Counted from the stretch's first letter, positions 8,798-17,099 are shown. The stretch: DNA of 64,000 nt from JAIBJN01 sp963839745 (GCA_963839745.1 CAWIWC010000010.1:62001-126000), one strand, 5' to 3'. The notes: a model not told the origin generated them from the sequence alone. A program made the numbers and translations.

Positions 8798-9199
8798 CTA
8801 ACCGTGCTGGGCGGCCTCGGCCGCCTCGGCCTCGTCCTTCGTCCTGTGCACCGTGCCGTCGGGGTGCTCCGGCGGCGAGTAGAGGGAGTAGAGCTTCAGC
8901 TCGCCGTCCCCGGTGTTGACGACGTTGTGCCAGACGCCGGCCGGGACGATGATCGCCCAGTCGTCCTCGACGTCGTGCGTCTCGTCGATCGTGTCCTCGG
9001 AGCGGCTCAGCTCGACGCGCGCGCGGCCGCGCTCGATCCGGAGGAACTGGTCGATCCCGTCGTGGCGCTCGCGCCCGATGTCCTCGCCCGCCTTCAGGCT
9101 CATCACGGTCAGCTGCGTGTGGTCGCCCGTGAAGACCACGGTGCGGAATGTCTCGTTGTCGAGCGTCTCCTGCTCGACGTTACCCACCCATCCAAGCAT
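8798..9199 (-). CDS. Cupin-domain protein
   Basis: This 133-residue single-domain cupin has motif 1 around ERHDGIDQFLRIERGRARVE and motif 2 around AIIVPAGVWHNVVNTGD. The His residues expected to bind a metal are present (H in ERHDGIDQF and in VWHNV). It may be a metal-dependent isomerase-, dioxygenase- or sensor-type cupin, and the sequence does not tell which. It is convergent with the PLP-enzyme gene and lies downstream of amt on the same strand, with ~110 bp between. Confidence 0.88.
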   Translation of the reverse strand: MLGWVGNVEQETLDNETFRTVVFTGDHTQLTVMSLKAGEDIGRERHDGIDQFLRIERGRARVELSRSEDTIDETHDVEDDWAIIVPAGVWHNVVNTGDGELKLYSLYSPPEHPDGTVHRTKDEAEAAEAAQHG

Positions 9200-9311
9200 C
9201 GGTCGCCCTCCTCGGTCGCTTGCTCTGACCCTACCCGGGAGCGGGCGGGACGAACGTCATCGTCATCCGGGCGAAGTCGCGGGGAGGAAGGCGCGGGCCG
9301 CATGTCGACGG

Positions 9312-10709
9312 TCAGCCCGCCGGCTCGGCCAGCGGCGCGGGGTGCGGCGCCTCTCTGGGCTTGAGGGTGTGCGAGACGCCGAGGTGGCGATGGGACTCGG
9401 TGCCGTAGCCGCCCGGGACCGGGATGTAGAACTCGGGGTAGCCCCACATGCCGTGCTCCGAGACGTCCAGGCCGGCGGTCTCGACCTCGGGCTCCGTCCG
9501 GATCCCGATCGTCGCCTTCAGCGCCCAGAGGATGAGGAACGACGCGCCGAAGGTGAAGATCCCGACGGCTGCGAGGCCGAGCGCCTGGACGCCGAGCTGG
9601 TGGAAGCCGCCGCCGTAGAGGAGGCCCGGGCTGCCGGTGGCGAGCCTCTCCGCGAGCGAAGGCACGGTCAGGAACCCGAGCGCGAGCGTTCCCCAGACAC
9701 CGGCCATGCCGTGCGCGGCGATTGCCCCGATGGGGTCGTCGATCCGCAGCCGCTCGACGAGCAGCGAGCCGAGGACGACGATCACGCCGGCGACGCCGCC
9801 GATGAGGATGGCCGCCCAGGGGGCGACGAACGCGCACGCCGCGGTGATGGCGACGAGGGCGGCGATGGCGCCGTTGAGCATCATCGAGAGGTCGGGCTTC
9901 TTGACGACGATCCAGGAGGTGATCACGGCCCCGAGGACGCCTGCCGCCGCCGCGATGTTCGTGTTCAGCGCGACGTAGGAGAAGAAGCCGACGCCGCCGA
10001 AGTCGACGCTCAGCGTCGAGCCGGGGTTGAAGCCGAACCAGCCGAACCAGAGGATCAGCACGCCCAGCGTCGTGTAGGCCATGTTGTGGCCGGGGATCGC
10101 GTTCGGCTTGCCGTCGACGAACTTCCCGATGCGCGGGCCGAGGAGGAGCGCGCCGGCGAGGCCGGCGAGGGCGCCCTGGTAGTGGACGACCGTCGAGCCG
10201 GCGAAGTCCTGCATCCCGCGGGCGAAGAGCCAGCCGTCCGGGCTCCAGATCCAGTGCGAGACGACGGAGTAGACGAGCGTGTAGGCGACGCCGAAGACGA
10301 AGTAGACCCAGAGCCTCGTGCGCTCGGCCATGGCGCCCCAGACGATCGCGAGCGAGACCGCGCAGAAGACGACCTCGAAGAGGTAGCCGGCCGCGCCGGG
10401 GATGGACGAGAACCACGAGAACGGCGCCGTGCCCACGGCGAGGAGCTCCTCCACCGACGGCGCGAACCCGGAGCCGCCGACGAGGCCGTTGCCTCCGTCC
10501 CCGAAGGCGATGCCGAAGCCGACGAGGTAGTAGACGACCGACGCGAGAGCGAGGACGAGCACGTTCTTCGCGGCGATGTGGCCGACGTTCTTCATCCGCG
10601 TCAGCCCGGCCTCGAGGAACGCGAAGCCCGCCTGCATGAACATGACCAGGATGGCGGCGAGCAGGACCCAGACGGTGCTCGTCGCGATGGCCAGCTCCTC
10701 GGTCGTCAT
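9312..10709 (-). CDS. amt: Ammonium transporter (Amt/MEP family)
   Basis: This 465-residue protein has about 11-12 hydrophobic segments. Family landmarks are FMQAGFAFLEAGLTRMKNVG near the N-terminus, MQDFAGSTVVHYQGALAGLA (first pore His), GHNMAYTTLGVLILWFGWFG with FNPGST, and IAAHGMAGVWGTLALGF (second pore His). It moves ammonium across the cytoplasmic membrane. The start overlaps the stop of the upstream PII gene (ATGA), the classical glnK-amtB order and coupling. The frame stays open far upstream through the PII gene in another phase, and that extension is not coding. Confidence 0.96.
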   Translation of the reverse strand: MTTEELAIATSTVWVLLAAILVMFMQAGFAFLEAGLTRMKNVGHIAAKNVLVLALASVVYYLVGFGIAFGDGGNGLVGGSGFAPSVEELLAVGTAPFSWFSSIPGAAGYLFEVVFCAVSLAIVWGAMAERTRLWVYFVFGVAYTLVYSVVSHWIWSPDGWLFARGMQDFAGSTVVHYQGALAGLAGALLLGPRIGKFVDGKPNAIPGHNMAYTTLGVLILWFGWFGFNPGSTLSVDFGGVGFFSYVALNTNIAAAAGVLGAVITSWIVVKKPDLSMMLNGAIAALVAITAACAFVAPWAAILIGGVAGVIVVLGSLLVERLRIDDPIGAIAAHGMAGVWGTLALGFLTVPSLAERLATGSPGLLYGGGFHQLGVQALGLAAVGIFTFGASFLILWALKATIGIRTEPEVETAGLDVSEHGMWGYPEFYIPVPGGYGTESHRHLGVSHTLKPREAPHPAPLAEPAG

Positions 10710-11056
10710 CTGACCTCCACCTCCTCCAGGCTCCTGCCCGTCCGGTTGTGCGTGACGTTCGCGACGGGCGTCGTCCAGACGATCCCGTCGCCCGACTCGT
10801 TGCCGCTCCGGGCCGCGTCCACGATCGTCGCCACGACGTCGTCCGCGACGTCGTCGGCCACCACCAGCACGAGCTGGGCCTTCGGCAGGAAGCGCGACTC
10901 GAAGACGCGTCCCCTGTACTCGTGGGTGATGCCGCGCTGACGGCCGTGGCCGATGGCCTCGAGGACGGTCACTCCGACGTGCCCGGTCTCGTGCTCGACC
11001 GCGTCGATGACCGTCTCCACCCGCTCCCGGATGACGACTGCTTCGACCTTCACCAT
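10706..11056 (-). CDS. glnK: PII nitrogen-regulatory protein (GlnK-type) with Phe at the T-loop modification site
   Basis: This 116-residue PII trimer-type protein starts MVKVEAVVIRERVETVIDAV and contains the T-loop block GRQRGITHEYRGRVFESRFL followed by PKAQLVLVV. The B/C-loop region is SGNESGDGIVWTTPVANVTH. It should bind ATP/ADP and 2-oxoglutarate and gate the amt product by T-loop insertion. In the T-loop, the Tyr uridylylated (or adenylylated) in other PII proteins (Tyr-51) aligns to Phe-52, while the preceding conserved Tyr is kept. Control by covalent modification at that position is therefore lost. The frame is open further upstream, but those codons would run through the leader terminator, so ATG 11056 is chosen. 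Confidence 0.94.
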   Translation of the reverse strand: MVKVEAVVIRERVETVIDAVEHETGHVGVTVLEAIGHGRQRGITHEYRGRVFESRFLPKAQLVLVVADDVADDVVATIVDAARSGNESGDGIVWTTPVANVTHNRTGRSLEEVEVR

Positions 11057-11082
11057 CTCCAACGCCTCCCGTCTGGACCACG

Positions 11083-11113
11083 AAAAAAGCCCCAGGAGCA
11101 ACGCTCCTGAGGC
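11083..11113 (-). terminator. Intrinsic terminator inside the glnK leader (attenuator candidate)
   Basis: Read on the minus strand, an 11-bp stem GCCTCAGGAGC/GCTCCTGGGGC (one G-U pair) with loop GTT is followed at once by six U. It lies 27 bases upstream of the glnK start and downstream of a good minus-strand promoter. No gene lies between that promoter and the hairpin. It therefore sits in the 5' leader, as an attenuator would. Confidence 0.75.
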
Positions 11114-11125
11114 CTCAACGCCTCT

Positions 11126-11151
11126 CCTCGCCGACTTCTCCGCCGGCGAGG
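11126..11151 (-). promoter_or_regulatory. Second leader hairpin upstream of the glnK attenuator
   Basis: A perfect 8-bp stem CCTCGCCG/CGGCGAGG with a 10-nt loop lies between the promoter and the terminator. A GAGGCGTTG sequence occurs just after it and again near the glnK ribosome binding region. An alternative pairing is therefore possible, but I could not establish a specific antiterminator by eye. Confidence 0.4.
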
Positions 11152-11159
11152 AAGAGCGC

Positions 11160-11188
11160 ACCATAGCGCGGTCGCAAGACGGAGGCAA
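11160..11188 (-). promoter_or_regulatory. Predicted glnK-amt promoter
   Basis: On the minus strand TTGCCT and TATGGT are separated by exactly 17 bp. This places the transcription start near 11153 and gives a leader of roughly 95 nt containing both hairpins. Confidence 0.6.
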
Positions 11189-11219
11189 GGACGGACCGGA
11201 GATGGGCTGGTTCGAGCCC

Positions 11220-11248
11220 TTGACGACGTCCTATGCGTTCCGTAGTCT
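11220..11248 (+). promoter_or_regulatory. Predicted gltB promoter
   Basis: TTGACG and TAGTCT are separated by 17 bp on the plus strand. The start would be near 11255, giving a gltB leader of about 180 nt. That leader contains the perfect 10-bp inverted repeat GCTAGCCGGC (11321-11330)/GCCGGCTAGC (11350-11359). Beyond this and the glnK signals I see no further gene in 11057-11432. Confidence 0.5.
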
Positions 11249-11432
11249 GCGCGATTCGAATGCGCAGCCTGCCGACAAGCCCGTCCTTTCTTGGCAAGCT
11301 TATTGCGCGCATTCGTGTGCGCTAGCCGGCGTCCACTCCTTCCGCCTCCGCCGGCTAGCTGAAGAAGAAACGAGGCGGAGACCCGTACCCGTTCGTACGT
11401 CCTCACCTCGGAGGGTGGTCGACCCGAAGTCG

Positions 11433-14400
11433 ATGCCAGGAGCGCTACTCCACGATCTCACCGCCGACCGCGGTGCCTGCGGCATCGGCTTCGTCGCGGA
11501 CCCGGACGGGGGCGCCTCCCGCGAGGTCGTCGACCTTCTGCTCGCGGGGCTCGGCGGCGTCCGCCACCGCGGCGCCACCGCCGCCGACCGCAAGACCGGC
11601 GACGGCGCGGGCGTCCTGCTTCCGCTTCCGTCCGCGCTGCTGCCCGAGCCGGGGTGCGGCCTGGCCATGGTCTTCGTCCGCGACGAGGGCGCGCGCGAGG
11701 CCGTCGAGGAGGGCTGCCGCGACGAGGGGCTCCAGCCGCTGGGCTGGCGCGAGGTGCCGGTCGACCCGTCGGCGCTCGGGCCGGGGGCGCTCGCCAGCGC
11801 GCCCCGCATCGAGCAGCTCGCCTTCCGGCCGGCCGAGGGCCTCGACCCCGACGAGCTCGAGCGCCGCGCCTACCGGGCGAGGCGCCGCGCGGAGCTGACG
11901 GCCGGTCTCTACGTCGCCTCGCTCTCCTTCCGCACGGTCACCTACAAGGCGCTCTGCGCTGCCGACCAGCTCGCCGCCTTCTACGCCGACCTGCGCGACC
12001 CGGCGGTCACTGCAGCGTTCGGGATCTTCCACCACCGCTTCTCGACGAACACGACGCCGTCGTGGGAGAGAGCGCAGCCCTTCCGGCTGCTCTGCCACAA
12101 CGGCGAGATCAACACGATCCAGGGGAACGTCAACTGGATGCGCGCGCGCGAGAGCCGGATCGGGTGGCCGGACGACTCCCTGATCGCGCCCGTCGTCGAT
12201 GCGTCGGGCTCTGACTCGGCCATGCTGGACAACGCGCTCGAGCTGCTCGTGCGCGGCGGGCGCGACGTGCGCCACGGCCTCGCCATGCTCGTCCCCGAGG
12301 CGTGGGAGGCCAACGCCGAGCTCGAAGAGCAGGTGCGGGACTTCTATCGCTACCACTCGACTCTCGTCGAGCCCTGGGACGGGCCGGCGGGCATCGTCTT
12401 CACCGACGGTCGCGTGGTCGGCGCCGCGCTCGACCGCAATGGGCTGCGGCCGCTCCGCTATGCGGTTGTCGACGGCGGGCTCGTCGTCTGCTCCTCCGAG
12501 GTGGGGGCGATCCCGCTGCCCGAGGGAGCGCGCGTCCGCCGCGGTCGCCTGGGGCCGGGGCAGGCGATCGCCGTCGACCCCGGCGCGGGCGGGCTCCAGG
12601 AGAACAGGACGATCAAGCGTGTCCTCGCCGTGCGGCGCCCGTACGGAGCCTGGGCCCGGGAGGGCCTGCGGCGCGAAGGGCCCGGCGAGCCCGTCGAGCC
12701 GCCCGAGGCCGACCTTCTGCCGCGCCAGATCGCCAACGGCTACACCCGCGAGGAGCTCTCGCTCGTCCTGCGGCCGCTCGCCGCCACCGGGCACGAGCCG
12801 ACGTCGTCCATGGGCGACGACACGGCCCTGCCGCCGCTCGCCGGCCGCGCCCGTCCCGTGTTCGGCTATCTCAAGCAGCGCTTCGCGCAGGTCACCAACC
12901 CGGCCATCGACCATCTCAGGGAGCGCCGCGTCATGTCGCTGCGCACGCTGCTCGGCGCACGCGAGCCGCTCCTGACCGAGGTTCCCGAGGCGGCGCACGT
13001 CGTCGAGCTCGAGTCGTTCTTCCTCTTTCCGGCGGCACTCGCGGGGCTCCCCCTCACTCCGCTCGATGCTGCGTTCGACGAGGACGAAGGCCTCGAGGCG
13101 GCGTGCGCTCGCCTCGGTGACGAGGCGCAGGCGGCGGTCGAGGCCGGCGCCGAGCTCCTGCTCGTGACCGACGACCGGGCAGGCCCGCGACGGGCCCCGA
13201 TCCCGGCGCTGCTCGCGACCGGCGCCGTCCACCACCGCCTGGTGGCCTCCGGCCTGCGCACGCGCGCATCCGTGATCGTGGCGAGCGACGAGCCGCGCGA
13301 GACGCACCACTTCGCCGCGCTCCTCGGCTACGGCGCCGACGCCATCTGCCCCCGGCTCGCGCTCGAGACCATCGCGTCCATGGCCGCTGCAGACAAGCTC
13401 GGCGGCGACCACCCCGCGCCCGCGGAGGCGCAGCGCCGCTTCCGGCACGCCGTCGAGGACGGCGTCCTCAAGGTGATGTCGAAGATGGGCATCTCCGACG
13501 TGGCGAGCTACCGGGGCGCGCAGATCTTCGAGTCGCTCGGCCTCGCCAGCGAGGTCGTGGACCGGTGCCTCGTAGGAACCCCGGGGGCGCTGGGCGGAGT
13601 CGGCTTCGCCGAGCTGGAGCGCGAGGCGCTCGAGCGGCTACGGGCCGCGTACGACGAGGCGCCGCGGCTCGAGAATCCCGGCTACGTCAAGTACCGCAAG
13701 GGCGGCGAGCCCCACGCGACGACGCCCGAGGTCGTGCAGTCCCTTCAGGACGTCGGTGCGGCTCACGCGCTCCGCAAGGCGGTGAACGGCGGCGGCTGGG
13801 ATCTGTACGCGCGCTTCACGGAGCTCGTCGACGGCCGCACGGCGCTCGAGCCGCGCGACCTGCTCGAGCCGGTGGCGGCCGGCCCGCCGGTGCCTCTCGA
13901 CGAGGTCGAGCCGGTCGAGGCGATCGTTCGCCGCTTCTCCGGCGGGGCGATGTCGCACGGCGCCCTCTCCTCCGAGGCGCACGAGCTCGTCGCCACGGCG
14001 CTCAACCGCATCGGCGCGCGCGCGAACACCGGCGAGGGCGGGGAGGACCCGGACCGCTACCGCACGGAGCGCAACTCGCCGATCAAGCAGGTCGCCTCCG
14101 GGCGCTTCGGCGTCACGCCGGAGTACGCCGCCTTTGCCGAGGAGCTCCAGATCAAGATCGCGCAGGGCTCCAAGCCGGGCGAGGGCGGCCAGCTCCCGGG
14201 CCACAAGGTCACGGAGGAGATCGCCAGGCTCCGGCACACCCAGCCCGGCGTCGCGCTCATCTCGCCACCGCCGCACCACGACATCTACTCGATCGAGGAC
14301 CTCGCGCAGCTCATCTTCGACCTCCGCCAGGTGAACCCGCAGGCGCTCGTCTCCGTCAAGCTCGTGGCCGAGGCGGGCGTCGGGCTCGTCGCCGCCGGAT

Positions 14401-15779
14401 GCGTGAAGGCCCTCGCGGACGTCGTCCACGTCGCCGGCAGCGACGGCGGCACCGGGGCGAGCCCGCTCTCGTCGATCAAGAACGCCGGTGTCCCCTGGGA
14501 GCTCGGGCTGGCCGAGGCGCAGCAGGCGCTCATGGCCGGCGGGCTGCGGGGCCGGGCCCGGCTGCGCGCCGACGGCGGGATGAAGACCGGCCGCGACGTG
14601 CTCGTGGCAGCGCTCCTCGGCGCGGACGAGGTCAGCTTCGGCACCGCGCTCCTGCTCGCCGAGGGCTGCCTGATGGTGCGGACCTGCCACCAGGACACCT
14701 GCCCGGTCGGCATCGCCACCCAGCGGCCCGAGCTGCGGGCGAAGTTCGCCGCCACGCCGGAGATGGTCGAGAGCTACCTGCTGCTCGTCGCCGAGGACGT
14801 GAGGCGCCGCCTGGCGGCGCTCGGGCTCCGCTCCCTCCAGGAGGCGGTCGGCCGGGTCGACCTCCTCAGGCAGAAGCGGACGGGCGACGCGCGCGCCGAC
14901 CTCCTCGACCTCTCGCCGCTCCTCGGCAGCGCCGGCGACGGGCCGACCGCCTACGACGGCGAGGAGCGTCCCAGGGCGGGCGGCTGGCAGCTGGGCGCCA
15001 AGCTCGACGCCGACGCGAGCCAGGCGCTGGAGGAGGCGCGCCTCGTCGAGCTGCACTACGAGATCGGAAACGGCGACCGCACGGTCGGAGCCCGGCTGGG
15101 CGGCGCGATCGGGAAGGCCTTCGGGTCCGACCCGCCGCCCGGGCGCGTGCGCGCGAGCTTCGACGGCGTGGCCGGCCAGAGCTTCGGCGCGTTCCTCGCG
15201 GCGGGCGTCAAGTTCACCCTGACCGGCGAGGCCAACGACTACGTCGGCAAGGGCATGAGCGGCGGCCGCATCGCCATCCGCCCGCCCGAAGGCGACGCGG
15301 GCGAGCCGTGCCTGATCGGCAACACGGCGCTCTACGGCGCGACGGGCGGCGAGCTCTACTGCGCGGGCAGCGCCGGAGAGCGCTTCGCCGTGCGCAACTC
15401 CGGCGCCGTCGCCGTGGTCGAGGGGACGGGCGAGCATCCCTGCGAGTACATGACCGCCGGCACGGTCGTCGTCCTCGGCGAGCCCGGGCCGAACCTCGGA
15501 GCGGGCATGACCGGCGGCGAGGTATACGTCTACGACCCGGACGACGTCCTCGAGCGGCGGCTCAACGACGAGCTCGTCGGCTCCCACCGCCTCCGCCCGG
15601 AGCACCTGATCGTGCTCCACGAGCTGGTCGAGCGCCATCTGCGCTACACGGCCTCGGCGAGGGCGGTCGAACTGCTCGACACGTGGGCGGCGGTCGCCGA
15701 GAGCTTCAAGCGGGTCGTCCCCAAGGCCGAGGTCGCCAGGCTGCAGAGCCTCGCCGAGGGCAGCGCCACGCCGGCCTGA
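11433..15779 (+). CDS. gltB: Glutamate synthase, large (alpha) subunit
   Basis: This protein of about 1448 residues (family ~1500) makes glutamate from glutamine and 2-oxoglutarate. The catalytic cysteine of the type-II amidotransferase domain is in DRGACGIGFVAD, preceded by a short propeptide. Later landmarks are FSTNTTPSWERAQPFRLLCH (glutaminase), FSGGAMSHGALSSEAHE and SDGGTGASPLSSIKNAGVPW (FMN/synthase domain), and the cysteine cluster CLMVRTCHQDTCPVGIATQ for the 3Fe-4S centre. A C-terminal GXGXG helix domain follows (GMSGGRIAIRPP, GMTGGEVYVYDP). The start is uncertain: ATG 11433 has no close ribosome site, and GTG 11415 is an alternative beside GGAGGG. The beta subunit (gltD) is not adjacent. 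Confidence 0.96.
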   Translation: MPGALLHDLTADRGACGIGFVADPDGGASREVVDLLLAGLGGVRHRGATAADRKTGDGAGVLLPLPSALLPEPGCGLAMVFVRDEGAREAVEEGCRDEGLQPLGWREVPVDPSALGPGALASAPRIEQLAFRPAEGLDPDELERRAYRARRRAELTAGLYVASLSFRTVTYKALCAADQLAAFYADLRDPAVTAAFGIFHHRFSTNTTPSWERAQPFRLLCHNGEINTIQGNVNWMRARESRIGWPDDSLIAPVVDASGSDSAMLDNALELLVRGGRDVRHGLAMLVPEAWEANAELEEQVRDFYRYHSTLVEPWDGPAGIVFTDGRVVGAALDRNGLRPLRYAVVDGGLVVCSSEVGAIPLPEGARVRRGRLGPGQAIAVDPGAGGLQENRTIKRVLAVRRPYGAWAREGLRREGPGEPVEPPEADLLPRQIANGYTREELSLVLRPLAATGHEPTSSMGDDTALPPLAGRARPVFGYLKQRFAQVTNPAIDHLRERRVMSLRTLLGAREPLLTEVPEAAHVVELESFFLFPAALAGLPLTPLDAAFDEDEGLEAACARLGDEAQAAVEAGAELLLVTDDRAGPRRAPIPALLATGAVHHRLVASGLRTRASVIVASDEPRETHHFAALLGYGADAICPRLALETIASMAAADKLGGDHPAPAEAQRRFRHAVEDGVLKVMSKMGISDVASYRGAQIFESLGLASEVVDRCLVGTPGALGGVGFAELEREALERLRAAYDEAPRLENPGYVKYRKGGEPHATTPEVVQSLQDVGAAHALRKAVNGGGWDLYARFTELVDGRTALEPRDLLEPVAAGPPVPLDEVEPVEAIVRRFSGGAMSHGALSSEAHELVATALNRIGARANTGEGGEDPDRYRTERNSPIKQVASGRFGVTPEYAAFAEELQIKIAQGSKPGEGGQLPGHKVTEEIARLRHTQPGVALISPPPHHDIYSIEDLAQLIFDLRQVNPQALVSVKLVAEAGVGLVAAGCVKALADVVHVAGSDGGTGASPLSSIKNAGVPWELGLAEAQQALMAGGLRGRARLRADGGMKTGRDVLVAALLGADEVSFGTALLLAEGCLMVRTCHQDTCPVGIATQRPELRAKFAATPEMVESYLLLVAEDVRRRLAALGLRSLQEAVGRVDLLRQKRTGDARADLLDLSPLLGSAGDGPTAYDGEERPRAGGWQLGAKLDADASQALEEARLVELHYEIGNGDRTVGARLGGAIGKAFGSDPPPGRVRASFDGVAGQSFGAFLAAGVKFTLTGEANDYVGKGMSGGRIAIRPPEGDAGEPCLIGNTALYGATGGELYCAGSAGERFAVRNSGAVAVVEGTGEHPCEYMTAGTVVVLGEPGPNLGAGMTGGEVYVYDPDDVLERRLNDELVGSHRLRPEHLIVLHELVERHLRYTASARAVELLDTWAAVAESFKRVVPKAEVARLQSLAEGSATPA

Positions 15780-15951
15780 CCCGCGACGCTAGGCGGGTGA
15801 GAGTTGCCCTCGCCGCCCTCCTGATCAACAGGGCGCCGCGGCGGCCGCCGGTCGAGGCGCCGGCGATGGTCTGAAATAGACCAGCGTCAATTCTTTCTCC
15901 ATTTTGCGACAACCGCTTCACAACATGTCACCAGGTTTCTCGCCGAATCTC

Positions 15952-15980
15952 TTGCCAACGTCGTATGCGTGCGCTATCCT
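15952..15980 (+). promoter_or_regulatory. Predicted promoter of the 44-aa small gene
   Basis: TTGCCA and TATCCT are separated by 17 bp, with the ATG 30 bp downstream of the -10. The stretch 15870-15960 is markedly less GC-rich than its surroundings. I see nothing coding in 15780-16010. Confidence 0.6.
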
Positions 15981-16010
15981 CGCGCTTCGTACCCGGCGAA
16001 AGGCATCTCT

Positions 16011-16145
16011 ATGACCAACGCTTTCCAGGTGAACAGGCTCAAGGCGGCGAAGCCCGCGACGATGCCGGCGTGGTCGAATGGAGCCGGTCGCATCGCGGCT
16101 CAGGCCAACGACGGGTCCACCCTCGCAGTGAGGCGCATGCGCTAG
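16011..16145 (+). CDS. 44-aa basic small protein, unknown function
   Basis: MTNAFQVNRLKAAKPATMPA begins a 44-residue basic peptide that ends LAVRRMR. I do not recognise it. It is supported by context: a consensus-like promoter 30 bp upstream, a GAAAGG ribosome site, and a strong hairpin followed by a T-rich stretch immediately downstream. Together these make a free-standing mini-transcription unit. There is no signal peptide or membrane segment. Because it directly follows gltB and its own promoter is good, it should be expressed independently. Confidence 0.55.
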   Translation: MTNAFQVNRLKAAKPATMPAWSNGAGRIAAQANDGSTLAVRRMR

Positions 16146-16174
16146 TCGGATAGCGCAACACACGCTCCACGCGA

Positions 16175-16193
16175 GGCGACCCGACGGGTCGCC
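16175..16193 (+). terminator. Terminator after the 44-aa gene
   Basis: The 8-bp stem GGCGACCC/GGGTCGCC with loop GAC is followed by TTCGTCGTTT on the plus strand. Confidence 0.7.
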
Positions 16194-16339
16194 TTCGTCG
16201 TTTCAAGGTCGGAAATAGCGCTGTCGGATATGGGGCGTGCTTTTGCGTGCCGTTTTTCCGAGGCCTGCGGCGATCTCCCCGTAGGAGATGGCCGGAGGGA
16301 CATCGGTCGCCCTCCGCGACGACGGAGAAGGAGGAAGGG

Positions 16340-16543
16340 ATGCACCAGCAGCACATGCTTCAGCTCGAGTCCCGGCGCGCCCACCAGCGCGAGCCGCTCC
16401 GGGCGGCCGAGATCACGCTCCGCTCGCGGGAGCTCGCTCGGCTGCAGCGCCGTGACCGTGCCGGTCCGAGCCACGAGCGAGACGGCTCGGCGCACGGCGG
16501 CCGCGAGGCGCGGCGCGTGCTGACCCGAGCGCTCGGGGTCTAG
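16340..16543 (+). CDS. 67-aa Arg/Glu-rich small protein, unknown function
   Basis: The protein begins MHQQHMLQLESRRAHQREPL and is 67 residues long. It is rich in Arg, Glu and Gln, with a probable helix in LRAAEITLRSRELARLQRRD. An excellent ribosome site (aaggagg) lies 5 bp before the ATG. The leader contains two hairpins (GATCTCC/GGAGAT near 16275 and GGAGGG/CCCTCC near 16300). A GC stem follows the stop. I do not recognise a family. Confidence 0.55.
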   Translation: MHQQHMLQLESRRAHQREPLRAAEITLRSRELARLQRRDRAGPSHERDGSAHGGREARRVLTRALGV

Positions 16544-16547
16544 GCGA

Positions 16548-16577
16548 GTGGCGCGCTCCCGACCGGGGGCGCGCCAC
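16548..16577 (+). terminator. GC hairpin downstream of the 67-aa gene
   Basis: A perfect 9-bp stem GTGGCGCGC/GCGCGCCAC with a 12-nt loop and no U-tract lies between two small genes. It may end transcription or stabilise the upstream message. Confidence 0.45.
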
Positions 16578-16612
16578 CGCCTCGGAGTCCGCACGAAAGG
16601 AGGTGAGGGGCC

Positions 16613-16708
16613 ATGATCGTGGCCATCGCCGTCTGCGCGGCCACCGCGGTCGCGGCGATCCTGTACGTCGCCGCATGGGTGTTCCCCGCCAGGCCCGATG
16701 ATTCGTGA
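16613..16708 (+). CDS. 31-aa single-pass membrane microprotein
   Basis: The peptide begins MIVAIAVCAATAVAAILYVA and ends PARPDDS. It is one hydrophobic helix of about 20 residues followed by a short charged tail, and is preceded by a perfect aaaggaggtgag ribosome site. Length and shape recall KdpF-like accessory peptides, but no kdpA or other transporter follows, so I do not assign that role. It may form part of an operon with the 67-aa gene, with the GC hairpin between them. Confidence 0.55.
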   Translation: MIVAIAVCAATAVAAILYVAAWVFPARPDDS

Positions 16709-16773
16709 GTCGGTCGTCGCACCCCGGTTCGCATCTGCCCAGCGGACGCGGTCGATCCCTACAAGGACCAGAA

Positions 16774-17088
16774 CTACTCGTCGTTCTCGAGCGCCAGCGC
16801 CTCGGCGGTCACGACCTCGAAAAGCTCCTCGCCGGTCATTTTCGTCCCGACGCTCGCCGCCAGCTCGTCGCGGAGCGTCGCGCCGCTCGCGTAGGCGTCC
16901 GTCGCCGCCTCCACGGTCGTCCAGAACGAGAGGCCCAGCGCGCGCTCGTTCTCGCGGTCGATCATGATGATCACGCCTCGAAAGCCGGTGGAGTCGCGCA
17001 GCCAGGGCACGACCTGCTCACGGTAGATGCGAACGCCCTCGTCCATGCGCTCGGGATCGCCCTCGAAGGTCGTGACGCGCGCGATCAA
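16774..17088 (-). CDS. Antibiotic-biosynthesis-monooxygenase (ABM)-fold protein
   Basis: This 104-residue ferredoxin-like alpha/beta barrel monomer begins MIARVTTFEGDPERMDEGVR. FRGVIIMIDRENERALGLSF precedes the typical W-T-x-E-A helix (FWTTVEAATDAYASG). Many such proteins are heme- or quinone-acting monooxygenases or stress-linked dimers, but no specific substrate can be read here. It lies 12 bp downstream of a second ABM-like gene on the same strand, suggesting a tandem duplication and a two-gene operon. Confidence 0.82.
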   Translation of the reverse strand: MIARVTTFEGDPERMDEGVRIYREQVVPWLRDSTGFRGVIIMIDRENERALGLSFWTTVEAATDAYASGATLRDELAASVGTKMTGEELFEVVTAEALALENDE

Positions 17089-17099
17089 CGTGCGCGAGT

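Noticed and set aside
11057..11188. N-terminal extension of the PII protein to an upstream ATG
   Set aside because: The extension would encode the terminator hairpin and overlaps the -10 box; PII proteins start at MVKVEAV-like sequence.
11205..11220. T-arm-like GGTTCGAGCC near the gltB promoter
   Set aside because: The surrounding sequence does not fold into a cloverleaf and the loop position is wrong for a tRNA.
11433..15874. Long frames in other phases across gltB on both strands
   Set aside because: All are composition artefacts; the gltB frame shows complete catalytic, FMN and Fe-S motifs.
16613..16708. Assigning the 31-aa membrane peptide as KdpF
   Set aside because: No kdpA/B/C genes follow and one hydrophobic helix is not diagnostic.
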